Assembly: GCA_036271335.1 (NCBI GenBank)
Contig: DATBAW010000511.1
Location: 15,927-79,926 of the forward strand
Direction: 5' to 3'
DNA from: DATARR01 sp036271335
Lineage (GTDB): Bacteria; Acidobacteriota; Thermoanaerobaculia; Multivoradales; UBA5704
Length of the DNA stretch: 64,000 nt
A program made the translations under genes and the position numbers. Of the stretch, positions 9,882 to 17,874 are shown piece by piece (the stretch's first letter is position 1; each line of letters opens with the position of its first letter). The notes below the pieces were generated by a model. It was given only the letters and a program-made list of their open reading frames with translations. It searched no databases and was not told the origin of the DNA.

Positions 9882-10167
9882 TCAGACTCTCCCCGGCCGG
9901 TCTCGGCCTTTGGAAGGTTACGACTATGCGGCCATATCTATATGTGTCGCGAGGGAGCCTGGACGAGCTTGGACCTGCCACGAAGCCGGCTCCTTCCGAA
10001 GTCCGTGTTCGTCTCTGCGAGTCCGTGCTCGTCCGTGTCCACCTTCTCCCTCTGCGCCCACTTCTAGAGGCGCCGCAGCGACGGAAATCGTGACAGCCCA
10101 GGGCTGCCCTGCGGTATGGTACGCCCTGCTCCCGGCCCTCCCGGGAGCCGACGGGCGAGGGTACCCC
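9882..10167. other. Divergent intergenic region between the ADOP permease and mgtE
   Basis: No gene is supported here. On the minus strand an AT-rich patch (TATAGATATG, about 9936-9945) could hold a -10 for the permease/PKS operon, but no -35 match is visible. Around 9998-10042 there is a low-complexity run of short CGTCCGTG/CGTGTTCGT-like words. On the plus strand GTGACA near 10090 and TATGGT near 10115 are a poorly spaced promoter candidate for mgtE. No Mg2+-sensing riboswitch could be recognised by eye. Confidence 0.4.
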
Positions 10168-11481
10168 ATGGCGGCGACCATCATCAGCGCGGACGAGCTC
10201 CACGAAGCCTGGCGGCTGCTGTCGCCCGAGGAGCGGGTGGAGAGCTTCGGCTTTCTCACTCCGGAGGAGGCGCAGGACTTCTTCCTCGACCTGCGGGCCG
10301 CCGACCAGCTGACCATCGTCCGGCCGTCGCCGCCGGCGATCCGCCGCGCCTGGCTCCGCCTGCTGGCGCCGGACGACGCCGCCGACCTCCTCCAGGAGGC
10401 GCGGCCGGAGGAGCGCGCCGAGCTGATGGCGCTGCTCGATCCCACCACCCGCCGCGAGGTCAACTCGCTGCTCGCCTATGAAGAGGACGACGCCGGCGGC
10501 CTGATGAGCCCCCGCTACGCCCGCCTGCGGCCGGACATGACCGTCGACGAGGCGATCGGCTACCTGCGCATGCAGGCGCGCCAGAGCGTCGAGACGATCA
10601 ACTACGCCTACGTCCTCGACCCCCGTCAGCACCTGCTCGGCGTGCTCTCCCTGCGCGAGCTGTTCACCGCTCCCGGCGACAAGCGGGTGGCCGACGTGAT
10701 GGGGACCGACCTGGTGACCGTCGCCGAGGACCTCGACCAGGAGATGATCGGCCAGCTCTTCGCCCGCCACGACCTGATCGCCATCCCCGTGCTCGACGGC
10801 GAGGGGCGGATGAAGGGGATCGTGACCGTCGACGACATCGTCGACGTCGTCGAGCAGGAAGCCACCGAGGACATGCAGAAGATGGGCGGCTCCGAGGCGC
10901 TCGACGCCCCCTACCTCCAGGTCGGCATGCTGGAGATGATCCGCAAGCGCGGCGGCTGGCTCTCGGCGCTCTTCCTCGGCGAGCTGCTGACCGCCACCGC
11001 CATGGGCCACTACGAGAAGGAGATCGCCCGCGCCGCCGTGCTGGCGATCTTCATCCCCCTGATCATCAGCAGCGGCGGCAACTCGGGCTCGCAGGCGACC
11101 ACCCTGATCATCCGCGCCCTCGCCCTCTCCGAGGTGCGGCTGCGCGACTGGTGGCGGGTGTTCCGCCGCGAGTTCGCCGCCGGTCTCGGCCTCGGCGCGA
11201 TCCTCGGGGCGCTCGGCTTCACCCGCATCCTGATCTGGCACCGGGCGTTCGGCTCCTATGGCCCGCACGGCCTGCTGATCGCGTTCACCGTCGCCATGAG
11301 CCTCGTCGGCGTCGTCCTCTGGGGGACCCTGATCGGCTCCTCCCTCCCGTTCGTCCTGCGCCGGCTCGGCTTCGACCCCGCCAGCGCCTCGGCGCCCTTC
11401 GTCGCCACCCTGGTCGACGTCACGGGCCTCATCATCTACTTCACCGTGGCGAGCCTGATCCTGCGGGGGACCGTGCTCTGA
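10168..11481 (+). CDS. mgtE: Magnesium transporter MgtE
   Basis: This 437-residue Mg2+ channel of the MgtE family has a complete domain order: an acidic superhelical N domain (~1-130), a tandem CBS domain (~135-255) that senses cytoplasmic Mg2+, a plug helix, and a five-helix pore from ~285. The pore carries the conserved IPLIISSGGNSGSQ stretch, and the last helix has ATLVDVTGLIIYF, where the pore aspartate lies. The CBS part shows DEAIGYLRMQ and the VADVMGTDLV repeat start. ATG 10168 is chosen over the longer open frame because the family N terminus begins here and GCGAGG lies just upstream. Confidence 0.96.
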   Translation: MAATIISADELHEAWRLLSPEERVESFGFLTPEEAQDFFLDLRAADQLTIVRPSPPAIRRAWLRLLAPDDAADLLQEARPEERAELMALLDPTTRREVNSLLAYEEDDAGGLMSPRYARLRPDMTVDEAIGYLRMQARQSVETINYAYVLDPRQHLLGVLSLRELFTAPGDKRVADVMGTDLVTVAEDLDQEMIGQLFARHDLIAIPVLDGEGRMKGIVTVDDIVDVVEQEATEDMQKMGGSEALDAPYLQVGMLEMIRKRGGWLSALFLGELLTATAMGHYEKEIARAAVLAIFIPLIISSGGNSGSQATTLIIRALALSEVRLRDWWRVFRREFAAGLGLGAILGALGFTRILIWHRAFGSYGPHGLLIAFTVAMSLVGVVLWGTLIGSSLPFVLRRLGFDPASASAPFVATLVDVTGLIIYFTVASLILRGTVL

Positions 11482-12530
11482 GCCGGCGCGCGCCTTTCCT
11501 CGTCTCCCTGCTCCTGCTGGGCTTCCTGGGCCTGGCCGCCTGCGGCCCCGGTGCCGGCGAGCGCCGCGCGCCCGTTCCCGCCGCGCCGGCGGCCGCCACG
11601 GCGCCGCGGGCGGGCATCGAGCTGCGCCGGGGGACCGACCCGCAGGAGCTGGTCCGCGTCGGCACCCGCGGCGTGGTCATCGGCCCGGCCCGCGGGCCGC
11701 TGGCGCGCAAGCTCTTCGTCGAGCCCCGCCGGGCCGACGCCGCCTGGTACCTGCTGCGCACCTTCGCCCCCTTCACGGCGAAGACCCCGGTGGGGGAGCT
11801 GGCGTTCCAGGGGGAGGGGAAGGCCAGGGCCGGCGCCGTCGAGCAGCGGATGATCCTCGAATGGACCCGCCAGGTGGCGAGCGAGGCGGCGAACGACCAT
11901 GGCGAGTCGCCCTACGGCCTGGTCCTCGCCTGGCACCAGGGGAGCTCCTCGCTGGACTGCCAGGACCTCGTCGTCTTCCGCACCGGCGAGGTCGCCGCCA
12001 CCTCCTGCGACTGGGACGGCGAGCTCCACGGCCGCCTCGATCCCGCGGCGCTGGCCCGGCTCTACGCCTGGTTCGACCGCCTGAAGCCGTTCCAGGCGGG
12101 GGGGGGCCAGACCGAGGAGAGCCTGCGGCCGGGCGCCTTCGAGACCCGTCTGGTCTTCGCCGGCCAGGGCGCGCGCCCCGCCGCCGGCGGGGACCAGGCG
12201 GAGATCCTGGCCTTCGCGGCGGAGATCTTCGCGGAGCTGGCGCCGAAGCGGGGAGGCGCCGCGCTCCCCGCCACGCCCGGGCCGAAGCCCGGATCCCCGT
12301 CCGCTGCCGCGCCGCCCGCCCACCTGCTGCTGCCGCCGTCGGCCCTCAATTCGCGGCCGGAGGAGATCGCGCTCCAGCTCCCCGAGAAGGCGCCGCCCGT
12401 GCCGCGCCCCGCGCCGGCGTCATCCCCATCGGCGTCATCCCCATCGGCGTCATCCCCATCGGCGCCATCCCCACCGGCCGCTGCCGCTCCGGAGGCTCCA
12501 GAGTCGCCGGCGCCGCCGCCACCGGCCTGA
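11478..12530 (+). CDS. Putative lipoprotein with Pro/Ser-rich tail
   Basis: About 350 residues and not assigned to a family. An N-terminal signal of the form RRAPFLVSLLLLGFLGLAAC ends in an LAAC lipobox, so the mature protein should be lipid-anchored. The middle (~60-260) is a soluble domain; the tail is rich in Pro, Ala and Ser and includes a perfect 15-bp tandem repeat (12421-12465). No ATG, GTG or TTG lies in frame near the signal peptide. The best-placed start is CTG 11478, which overlaps the mgtE stop as CTGA, mirroring the NTGA couplings seen elsewhere in this window. Stretches of the frame upstream of 11478 are mgtE in another frame. Confidence 0.7.
   Translation: MSRRAPFLVSLLLLGFLGLAACGPGAGERRAPVPAAPAAATAPRAGIELRRGTDPQELVRVGTRGVVIGPARGPLARKLFVEPRRADAAWYLLRTFAPFTAKTPVGELAFQGEGKARAGAVEQRMILEWTRQVASEAANDHGESPYGLVLAWHQGSSSLDCQDLVVFRTGEVAATSCDWDGELHGRLDPAALARLYAWFDRLKPFQAGGGQTEESLRPGAFETRLVFAGQGARPAAGGDQAEILAFAAEIFAELAPKRGGAALPATPGPKPGSPSAAAPPAHLLLPPSALNSRPEEIALQLPEKAPPVPRPAPASSPSASSPSASSPSAPSPPAAAAPEAPESPAPPPPA
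12421..12480 (+). repeat. 15-bp tandem repeat (about 4 copies) in lipoprotein tail
   Basis: The unit CATCCCCATCGGCGT is repeated three times exactly, with a fourth degenerate copy (CATCCCCATCGGCGC and then CATCCCCACCGGC). It encodes a repeated SPSAS segment in the Pro/Ser-rich tail of the lipoprotein. As a multiple of three it can expand or contract without breaking the frame. Confidence 0.85.
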
Positions 12531-12545
12531 ACAGGAGATCCGTCC

Positions 12546-13082
12546 ATGCCCTCCGCCTTCTCCCATGCCGCCGCCGCGCTCGGCCTTGGCGCTGTCTTCT
12601 TCGGCCGCGAGGCGCCCGCCCGTGTCCTCGCTCTGGGAGCCCTCTGCGCCGCGCTCCCGGACGCCGACGTGATCGGCTTCCACTACGGCGTCCGCTACGG
12701 TGATCTGCTGGGCCATCGCGGCCTGACGCACTCCCTTCTGTTCGCGGCGGTCCTCGCCGCCCTCGTCGCGCCCCTCGTCCGGACTGGGGGCGGGCCACGG
12801 CTAGTGAAGCTCTGGGCCTACCTCTTCCTGGCGACCGCCTCACATGGTCTGCTGGATGCGATGACCGACGGCGGCCTGGGCGTGGCCCTCCTCGCTCCCT
12901 TCAAGGACGTCCGCTATTTCTTCCCCTTCCGTCCGATCGTGGTCTCGCCGATCGGCGTCGGCCGGTTCTTCTCGCCACAGGGCTTGGCCGTGCTGAAGAG
13001 CGAATTCGTCTGGATCTGGCTGCCCAGCCTGGCCCTGGCGGCGATCGCGCTCGGGGTCCGCAGGACACCGAACCGAGCCTGA
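12546..13082 (+). CDS. YdjM/DUF457-type membrane-bound metal-dependent hydrolase
   Basis: This 178-residue integral membrane protein has the family pattern of histidines and aspartates on short loops: FSHAA near the N terminus, LPDADVIGF (~37-45), HRGLTHSL (~58-65) and ASHGLLDAMTDGG (~99-111). Four hydrophobic segments are visible. The family is annotated as inner-membrane metal-dependent hydrolase (LexA-regulated YdjM in E. coli) and has no proven substrate. The start is supported by ACAGGAGAT 8 nt upstream. The stop is followed at once by a convergent intergenic repeat array. Confidence 0.88.
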   Translation: MPSAFSHAAAALGLGAVFFGREAPARVLALGALCAALPDADVIGFHYGVRYGDLLGHRGLTHSLLFAAVLAALVAPLVRTGGGPRLVKLWAYLFLATASHGLLDAMTDGGLGVALLAPFKDVRYFFPFRPIVVSPIGVGRFFSPQGLAVLKSEFVWIWLPSLALAAIALGVRRTPNRA

Positions 13083-13095
13083 CCAAGCGGCTCCG

Positions 13096-13326
13096 TTGGC
13101 CCGCTACGGTCCATCGCCGGTCAGCTGCGGCGCGCAGCCGTTCAGCTATGGCGGATCGTCGTTCAGCTATGCCGTATCGCTGGCCAACTGCGGAGAATCG
13201 TCAGACAACTACGGGCCATAGTCAGGCAACTAGGCCGCATAATTGGGCAGCTGCGCGGCATAACTGTCCAATTACGGCGCTCAACTGCCCAGCTGCGGAC
13301 CTCCGTTGCGCCACGATGCGGCTCAT
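13096..13326 (-). repeat. Array 1: eleven degenerate 21-bp tandem units
   Basis: The sequence falls into eleven consecutive 21-bp units without gaps. Read on the minus strand (the sense strand of the gene that ends at 13323), column 9 is C in 11/11 units, column 11 a pyrimidine in 11/11, column 12 A in 10/11, column 13 G in 10/11, column 15 T in 9/11 and column 16 G in 11/11, so the core reads C-N-Y-A-G-Y-T-G. The remaining columns vary freely. On the plus strand this appears as CAGCTGCGG, CAACTACGG, CAGCTATGG and similar words. The array fills the gap between two convergent genes. No two units are identical, so it is not a CRISPR or a recent microsatellite. Confidence 0.8.
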
Positions 13327-14384
13327 TTACGTAATTTTGCCCTGTCCCGGATCCAGCGCGCCTCCTGCGCCAGCGCGCGCAGCAGGGCGTGCCCGATGAA
13401 GAGGACGGGCGACCTGCCGCCGAAGGCGCCGGCGATGGCGTAGAGGGTGCGCGGCGAGACCCGCGGCCGGTCGGTGACGGCGTAGATCGGCTCCCAGCTC
13501 TCCGGCAGGAACTTGCGCTTGAAGCGCTCCAGCCCCTCGAAATTGTAGAAGCGCCGGGCGTGGACGCGGGTCAGGGCGAGCAGCGGCCGCAGGCTCCAGG
13601 GGGGCGCCGGCTGTTGCGGCACGGCCCGCGAGAGCGGCGCGAGGCCGAGCGTGACGTAGCCCGCGCCGTCCGCGGCGAAGGCGCGGACGGCGGCGTCGAG
13701 CAGCAGCTCGGTGGTGCCGTTCGGCGCCGCGCGGCCGCGGATGATCTGCTCGATCAGCCAGCCGTCGCGGCGGGGGATGGGCGAGGCGATCAGGAAGCCG
13801 ACCGTCTGCCCGGCCCGCTCGGCCACGAACAGGCGGCGGTCGAGGAGGCGGGGGAGGATGTTCCACTCGACGAGGAAGTGCATCGGCGGCAGGCCGCGGC
13901 GCTCGATCCACTCGGTGAGGCAGCGCTGCAGGCCGGGCTCCTGGGAGCTCGCCGACGGCCGGACGGTCACCCCCTTGTTGCGCGCCCGCGCCAGCTGCGC
14001 CCGCAGCGACGCCTTGGCCTGGACGATGGCGTTCCAGTGCGCCGGGTTCCAGGCCGGCTGCGCGCCGAGGAGCAGGGCCGAGACCGGACCGCGCTCCGCC
14101 AGCAGCTCGAGCATCCGGTCCTGGGCGCCGAAGTAGCAGAGCCGCTGGCGGGCCCGATGGGTGTCCGCCGCGAATTCCGCCGCCACCTCGGCGAGCCGCT
14201 CCGGCGGCGCCACCGGCGAGCCGGCGACCACCCGGTAGCCCCCCGCGCAGACGTACCCGGCCACCCCCTCGCCGTCGGCGGAGAACCAGAGCCGCATGCC
14301 CGGATTGAGGATCTGATAGGCCATGGCGTTCCAGCCGAAGCGCAGGACCAGCTCGCGGGCGTGGCGGACGTCGGGGGAGGGCAT
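13323..14384 (-). CDS. DUF2156 / lysylphosphatidylglycerol-synthase C-terminal-like protein
   Basis: This soluble 353-residue protein resembles the double-GNAT catalytic half (DUF2156) of MprF-type aminoacyl-phosphatidylglycerol synthases, lacking the membrane flippase half. Typical stretches are the GSPVAPPE segment, RLCYFGAQ, QAKASLRAQLARARNKGV, the middle PPMHFLVEW, and the C-terminal LLALTRVHARRFYNFEGL with FKRKFLPESWEPIY. Stand-alone members are thought to act as acyl- or aminoacyltransferases; the substrate here is unknown. Start ATG 14384 has no ribosome binding site but a TACACT -10-like box 7 nt upstream, suggesting a leaderless transcript. A 21-bp repeat array directly follows the stop on the sense strand. 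Confidence 0.85.
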   Translation of the reverse strand: MPSPDVRHARELVLRFGWNAMAYQILNPGMRLWFSADGEGVAGYVCAGGYRVVAGSPVAPPERLAEVAAEFAADTHRARQRLCYFGAQDRMLELLAERGPVSALLLGAQPAWNPAHWNAIVQAKASLRAQLARARNKGVTVRPSASSQEPGLQRCLTEWIERRGLPPMHFLVEWNILPRLLDRRLFVAERAGQTVGFLIASPIPRRDGWLIEQIIRGRAAPNGTTELLLDAAVRAFAADGAGYVTLGLAPLSRAVPQQPAPPWSLRPLLALTRVHARRFYNFEGLERFKRKFLPESWEPIYAVTDRPRVSPRTLYAIAGAFGGRSPVLFIGHALLRALAQEARWIRDRAKLRK

Positions 14385-14391
14385 GGAACGG

Positions 14392-14397
14392 AGTGTA
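14392..14397 (-). promoter_or_regulatory. Candidate leaderless -10 (TACACT) of the DUF2156 gene
   Basis: TACACT on the minus strand ends 7 nt before ATG 14384, placing the expected transcription start at or within a nucleotide or two of the start codon. No purine-rich ribosome binding site is present between them. No convincing -35 was found. Confidence 0.5.
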
Positions 14398-14502
14398 GAC
14401 GCGTCGCCCCCGCCCGGGCGTCGGAGCCGGCACGGGCGCAGAGGGCCGCCCCCAGCCCACTCGTGCTACCATTTCTCCTTCATATGTCGTAAGGGAGATT
14501 GC

Positions 14503-15612
14503 ATGCTCAGGTCCGTCCTCAACACCTTTCTGATCACCCTCTGCGCCGCCGGCGCGGTGAACGCCGCGAGCGCCGCCGCCGTCGACCGCCCGTTCGCCAT
14601 GACCCCCGAGGCCGCAGCCAAGGCCCTCGCCGCGGCGGCGCCGGTGAACACGGGAGAGTTCGCGTTCCAGGGCGGCCAGACGCTGGCTCTGCGCGGGCTC
14701 TTCGCGTCGGATTCGGTCTCGACCCACCTCGCCTTCGTCAACCTGGCCAAGACCGCGAACCGCTGCACGCTCGCCCTGGCCGACGCCGGCGGCGACAGCC
14801 TCGGCCACATGGTGTCGATGACCCTGCGGGAGGGGGAGACGCGGCCGGCGCTCGACGTGTTCGAGGGGCTGGTCAGCCGGTTTACCGAGGCGCAGGCGAC
14901 GATCTCCTGCGACGAGCCCTTCTACGCTTACGCCATGGTCGCCGACGGCGACACCGGCCGGATCGACACGGTGACCCCCGAGTTCAGCGACGCGGCCCTG
15001 ACCCTGCCGGAGAAGGTGGCGGCCTGCCCCGCGGGCGCCCTCTGCTTCGACGCTCCCGGCGTCGACCACATCTCCGAGCCGCCGCCCGGAGCGCCGGTCG
15101 GCCGCGTCGCCTTCGCCGCCCCTCCGGGCGTCGCGAACCGGCTCCGTTCCACCGTCGACGTGAAGGTCGGTCCCTGGTATCCCAAGAATCCCGGGGGCAA
15201 GCACCTGATCTACTGGTTCGTGGTCAGCAAGAACATCGACATGCCGGGGCTGCTCTACTTCCTCGGCCCCCCCAAGAGCGAGGCGTTCGACCGTCACGGC
15301 ATCGGCCTCACCCACCCGCAGAAGATCAAGGTGATCAAGAAGTTCAAGGCCAAGGTCGGCCACACCTACCACATCGACAACGACTACGACATGGCCGGCG
15401 GGACGTACCACATCACCATTACCGACATGGCGACGCAGGAGAAGACGGTCCTGGTCAGCAAGCCGAACGTCAGCTCCTACACCATCAAGCCGGCCGCCAA
15501 GTTCCTCTTCGACATGGGCTTCCCGCCCCCGACGGACAACCCGACCGAGGTGCCGTCCTACGGCTGGGTCTACTCCAACGTGCACATCGAGGCCTACCTC
15601 AAGAAGCATTAG
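14503..15612 (+). CDS. Secreted protein of unknown function
   Basis: I do not recognise a family. The 369-residue protein starts with a clear Sec signal (LNTFLITLCAAGAVNAASA) and then looks like a soluble, two-part secreted protein. Residues ~50-200 resemble a beta-rich surface domain with a single cysteine pair region, and ~220-369 forms a second domain with many aromatic and Lys residues (VGPWYPKNPGGKHLIYWF, KVIKKFKAKVGHTYHID). ATG 14503 is supported by AAGGGAG 6 nt upstream. It stands alone; the neighbouring hydrolase begins 24 bp downstream on the same strand and may be co-transcribed. Confidence 0.75.
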   Translation: MLRSVLNTFLITLCAAGAVNAASAAAVDRPFAMTPEAAAKALAAAAPVNTGEFAFQGGQTLALRGLFASDSVSTHLAFVNLAKTANRCTLALADAGGDSLGHMVSMTLREGETRPALDVFEGLVSRFTEAQATISCDEPFYAYAMVADGDTGRIDTVTPEFSDAALTLPEKVAACPAGALCFDAPGVDHISEPPPGAPVGRVAFAAPPGVANRLRSTVDVKVGPWYPKNPGGKHLIYWFVVSKNIDMPGLLYFLGPPKSEAFDRHGIGLTHPQKIKVIKKFKAKVGHTYHIDNDYDMAGGTYHITITDMATQEKTVLVSKPNVSSYTIKPAAKFLFDMGFPPPTDNPTEVPSYGWVYSNVHIEAYLKKH

Positions 15613-15636
15613 CCTGAGGCACCAGCGCGCGGCGCG

Positions 15637-16458
15637 ATGATCGAATCGGGTTTCCTCCAGGTGGACGGCGTCCGCCTGGAGGCGCGCTGGACCGGCCCGC
15701 CGCCCGAGGCGGCCCCCACTCTCGTCTTCCTCCACGAAGGGCTCGGCTCGGCGTCGCTCTGGCGGGACTTTCCCGACCGGCTCAGCGCCGGGACCGGCTG
15801 CGGCGCGCTGGTCTACTCCCGCGCGGGATATGGAAAGTCCGACCCGGTCTCCCTGCCGCGCCCGATCCGCTTCATGCACGACGAGGCGGCGCTCCTCCCC
15901 GCGGTGCTGGCGGCGGCGGGGGTCCGGGAGGGCATCCTGGTCGGGCACAGCGACGGCGCCTCGATCTCGCTGATCCATGCCGGCGGCGCGCCACCGGACC
16001 TCCTCGGCCTCCTCCTCGAAGCGCCCCACGTCTTCACCGAGCCGCACGGCCTCGCCAGCATCGCGAAGATCCGGGAGGCTTACCGCACCACCGACCTGCG
16101 CCAGCGACTGGCGCGGCACCACGGCGCCAACGTCGACGTGGCGTTCCGGGGGTGGAACGACGTCTGGCTCGATCCCGCCTTCGCGGCCTGGAATCTCGAG
16201 GAATTCCTGCCGGGCATCTCCGCGCCGATCCTCGCCCTGCAAGGGGAGGGCGACGAGTACGGCACCTGGCGCCAGGTCGAGGCCATCCAGCGGCAGTCGG
16301 GCGGTCCGGTCGAGACGCTGGCCATCCCTGAGTGCGGGCACTCGCCGCATCGCGAGCAGCCGGAGACGGTCCTGCGGGCGATGGCCGGATTCGTCGCCGG
16401 GCTGAGGGGATCGCCGCGGCTCGAACGTTCAGGCAGAGAGCGGCCTGGAGTAGAATAA
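15637..16458 (+). CDS. Alpha/beta hydrolase
   Basis: This 273-residue alpha/beta-hydrolase-fold protein has an oxyanion region VFLHEGLGSASLW (~30-42), the nucleophile elbow GHSDGA with Ser105, an acid residue candidate in LQGEGDEYG (~207) and the catalytic His in CGHSPHREQP (~238). The HEGLGS oxyanion motif and length fit the esterase/haloperoxidase-like group. No signal peptide is present, so it is cytoplasmic. Substrate cannot be told from sequence. The end of the gene overlaps a promoter candidate for the next gene. Confidence 0.88.
   Translation: MIESGFLQVDGVRLEARWTGPPPEAAPTLVFLHEGLGSASLWRDFPDRLSAGTGCGALVYSRAGYGKSDPVSLPRPIRFMHDEAALLPAVLAAAGVREGILVGHSDGASISLIHAGGAPPDLLGLLLEAPHVFTEPHGLASIAKIREAYRTTDLRQRLARHHGANVDVAFRGWNDVWLDPAFAAWNLEEFLPGISAPILALQGEGDEYGTWRQVEAIQRQSGGPVETLAIPECGHSPHREQPETVLRAMAGFVAGLRGSPRLERSGRERPGVE
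16428..16456 (+). promoter_or_regulatory. Sigma-70-like promoter candidate for the DoxX-like pair
   Basis: TTCAGG (16428-16433), a 17-bp spacer and TAGAAT (16451-16456) lie over the last codons of the hydrolase gene, about 57 bp before the ATG of the first DoxX-like gene. Confidence 0.45.
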
Positions 16459-16512
16459 ACCCCAAGCCAGGCGTCGGAATACCAACGAGAAGCGAAAAGA
16501 CCGGAGATTGGC

Positions 16513-17850
16513 ATGGCCATGTTCGACGGGTCGGTGACGATGGATCAGCAGCTGCCGGACGCGATCGTCGAGGAAGCGAGGGCCTCGGAGGCCAGAACGG
16601 CCGGCTGGGGTCCCGCGAAGCGGATCCTCTTCCGGTTCGGGTTTTCCTATTTCGGCCTGTACCTCCTCCCGACCTTCCTGTCCCTGGTGGCGTTCATCCC
16701 CCGCGCCGAGGTCGTGGTGGGGTGGTACTCCAACCTCTGGGGCGCCCTGGTTCCCTGGGTCGCCAAGCGGGTGTTCCACCTCAGCGCCCCTCTCCACGTC
16801 ACCGGCAGCGGAGATTCGATGTACAGCTGGATGGAAGCCGGCTGCCTGCTGGGGATCGCCCTGATCGCGACGTCGGTCTGGACTCTGCTCGCTCGCAGGC
16901 AGACCGACTACACGCGGTGGTACGAATGGCTCAAGGTCTACGTCCGGTTCGGCCTCGCCACGATCATGATCGAATATGGCGGCCTGAAGATCCTGCCGTC
17001 GCAATTTCCCGCGCCCTCGGTCGATCGCCTGTTGCAGCCTTTCGGCGACGCCTCGCCGATGGGCCTGCTGTGGACCTTCATGGGAGCCTCGGCGGCCTAT
17101 ACCTCCTTCGCCGGGCTGACCGAATGGCTCGGCGGGGTGCTCCTCATCTTCCGCCGCACCGCGCTGCTGGGGGCCCTCGTCTGCATCGGCGCCCTCACCA
17201 ACGTCGTGATGCTCAATTATTGCTACGACGTGCCGGTCAAGCTCTTCTCCTCCCATCTGCTCGCGATGGCGATCTTCCTCGTTGCTCCCAGCCTGCGCCG
17301 GCTCGCCGACATCTTCGTGCTCAACCGCCCCGTGGCCGCGGCTCCCGAGCCCCGGCTGGTCCAGCGGCGCTGGCTCCGGATCGCCGCCCTGACCTTTCAG
17401 TGGCTCTTCGCCATCGGCTTTTCGATCTACATGGTGAATTCGGCCCGGGAGATCCTCGCGCAGTACTACGCGGGGAACGCCCCGTTGCGCGGCATCTGGA
17501 GCGTCGACCAGCTCCAGGTCGACGGCAAGGCCGGGGTGGCGACGTTTCCATGGCAGCGGGTGATCTTCGACTACCCGGGCACGCTGGCGGTCCAGCTCGC
17601 CGACGGCTCCCGCCAGCGCTACGCGCTCGCGCCCGACACCGCGAAGAAGACGCTGGCGCTGACCCGGCGCGGCGATCCGGCCTGGAAAGCCGCCCTCGCC
17701 TATCAGCAGCCCACGCCGGACCACCTTCTGCTGGAGGGGGCGTTCGACGGCCACCGGATCCGGGCGAGCTTCCACCTGGCCGAGGTGCCCAGGTTCCGGC
17801 TCAAGACCCGTGGCTTCCATTGGGTGAACGAATACCCGTTCAATTATTGA
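16513..17850 (+). CDS. DoxX-like integral membrane protein (copy 1 of a tandem pair)
   Basis: The 445-residue protein has an N-terminal cytoplasmic tail, then about seven or eight hydrophobic segments (~35-310) with DoxX-family features: YVRFGLATIMIEYGGLKIL, FPAPSVDRLLQPFG, ASPMGLLWTFMGASAAYT and VMLNYCYDVPVKLFSSHL. A soluble beta-rich domain (~325-445) after the last helix contains GIWSVDQLQVDG and ends in HWVNEYPFNY. DoxX relatives act in thiosulfate:quinone oxidation or as redox-associated membrane proteins, but the function of this long form is unknown. It is followed 24 bp later by a close paralogue. Confidence 0.8.
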   Translation: MAMFDGSVTMDQQLPDAIVEEARASEARTAGWGPAKRILFRFGFSYFGLYLLPTFLSLVAFIPRAEVVVGWYSNLWGALVPWVAKRVFHLSAPLHVTGSGDSMYSWMEAGCLLGIALIATSVWTLLARRQTDYTRWYEWLKVYVRFGLATIMIEYGGLKILPSQFPAPSVDRLLQPFGDASPMGLLWTFMGASAAYTSFAGLTEWLGGVLLIFRRTALLGALVCIGALTNVVMLNYCYDVPVKLFSSHLLAMAIFLVAPSLRRLADIFVLNRPVAAAPEPRLVQRRWLRIAALTFQWLFAIGFSIYMVNSAREILAQYYAGNAPLRGIWSVDQLQVDGKAGVATFPWQRVIFDYPGTLAVQLADGSRQRYALAPDTAKKTLALTRRGDPAWKAALAYQQPTPDHLLLEGAFDGHRIRASFHLAEVPRFRLKTRGFHWVNEYPFNY

Positions 17851-17874
17851 GAGAGAAGACAGAGAGGGGACGAC

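Noticed and set aside
9882..10167. Magnesium riboswitch upstream of mgtE
   Set aside because: No M-box-like conserved segments or extended helices could be recognised; the interval is also shared with a divergent gene.
7456..11268. Upstream part of a very long minus-strand open frame continuous with the PKS gene
   Set aside because: It is antisense to mgtE and in another frame of the ADOP permease; the encoded text is low-complexity Arg/Gly/Ala. PKS homology begins at GTG 7455, which overlaps the permease stop.
13148..13399. 83-residue open frame over array 1 with a seven-residue period
   Set aside because: The period only reflects the 21-bp DNA repeat; it runs into the antisense of the DUF2156 gene and has no ribosome binding site.
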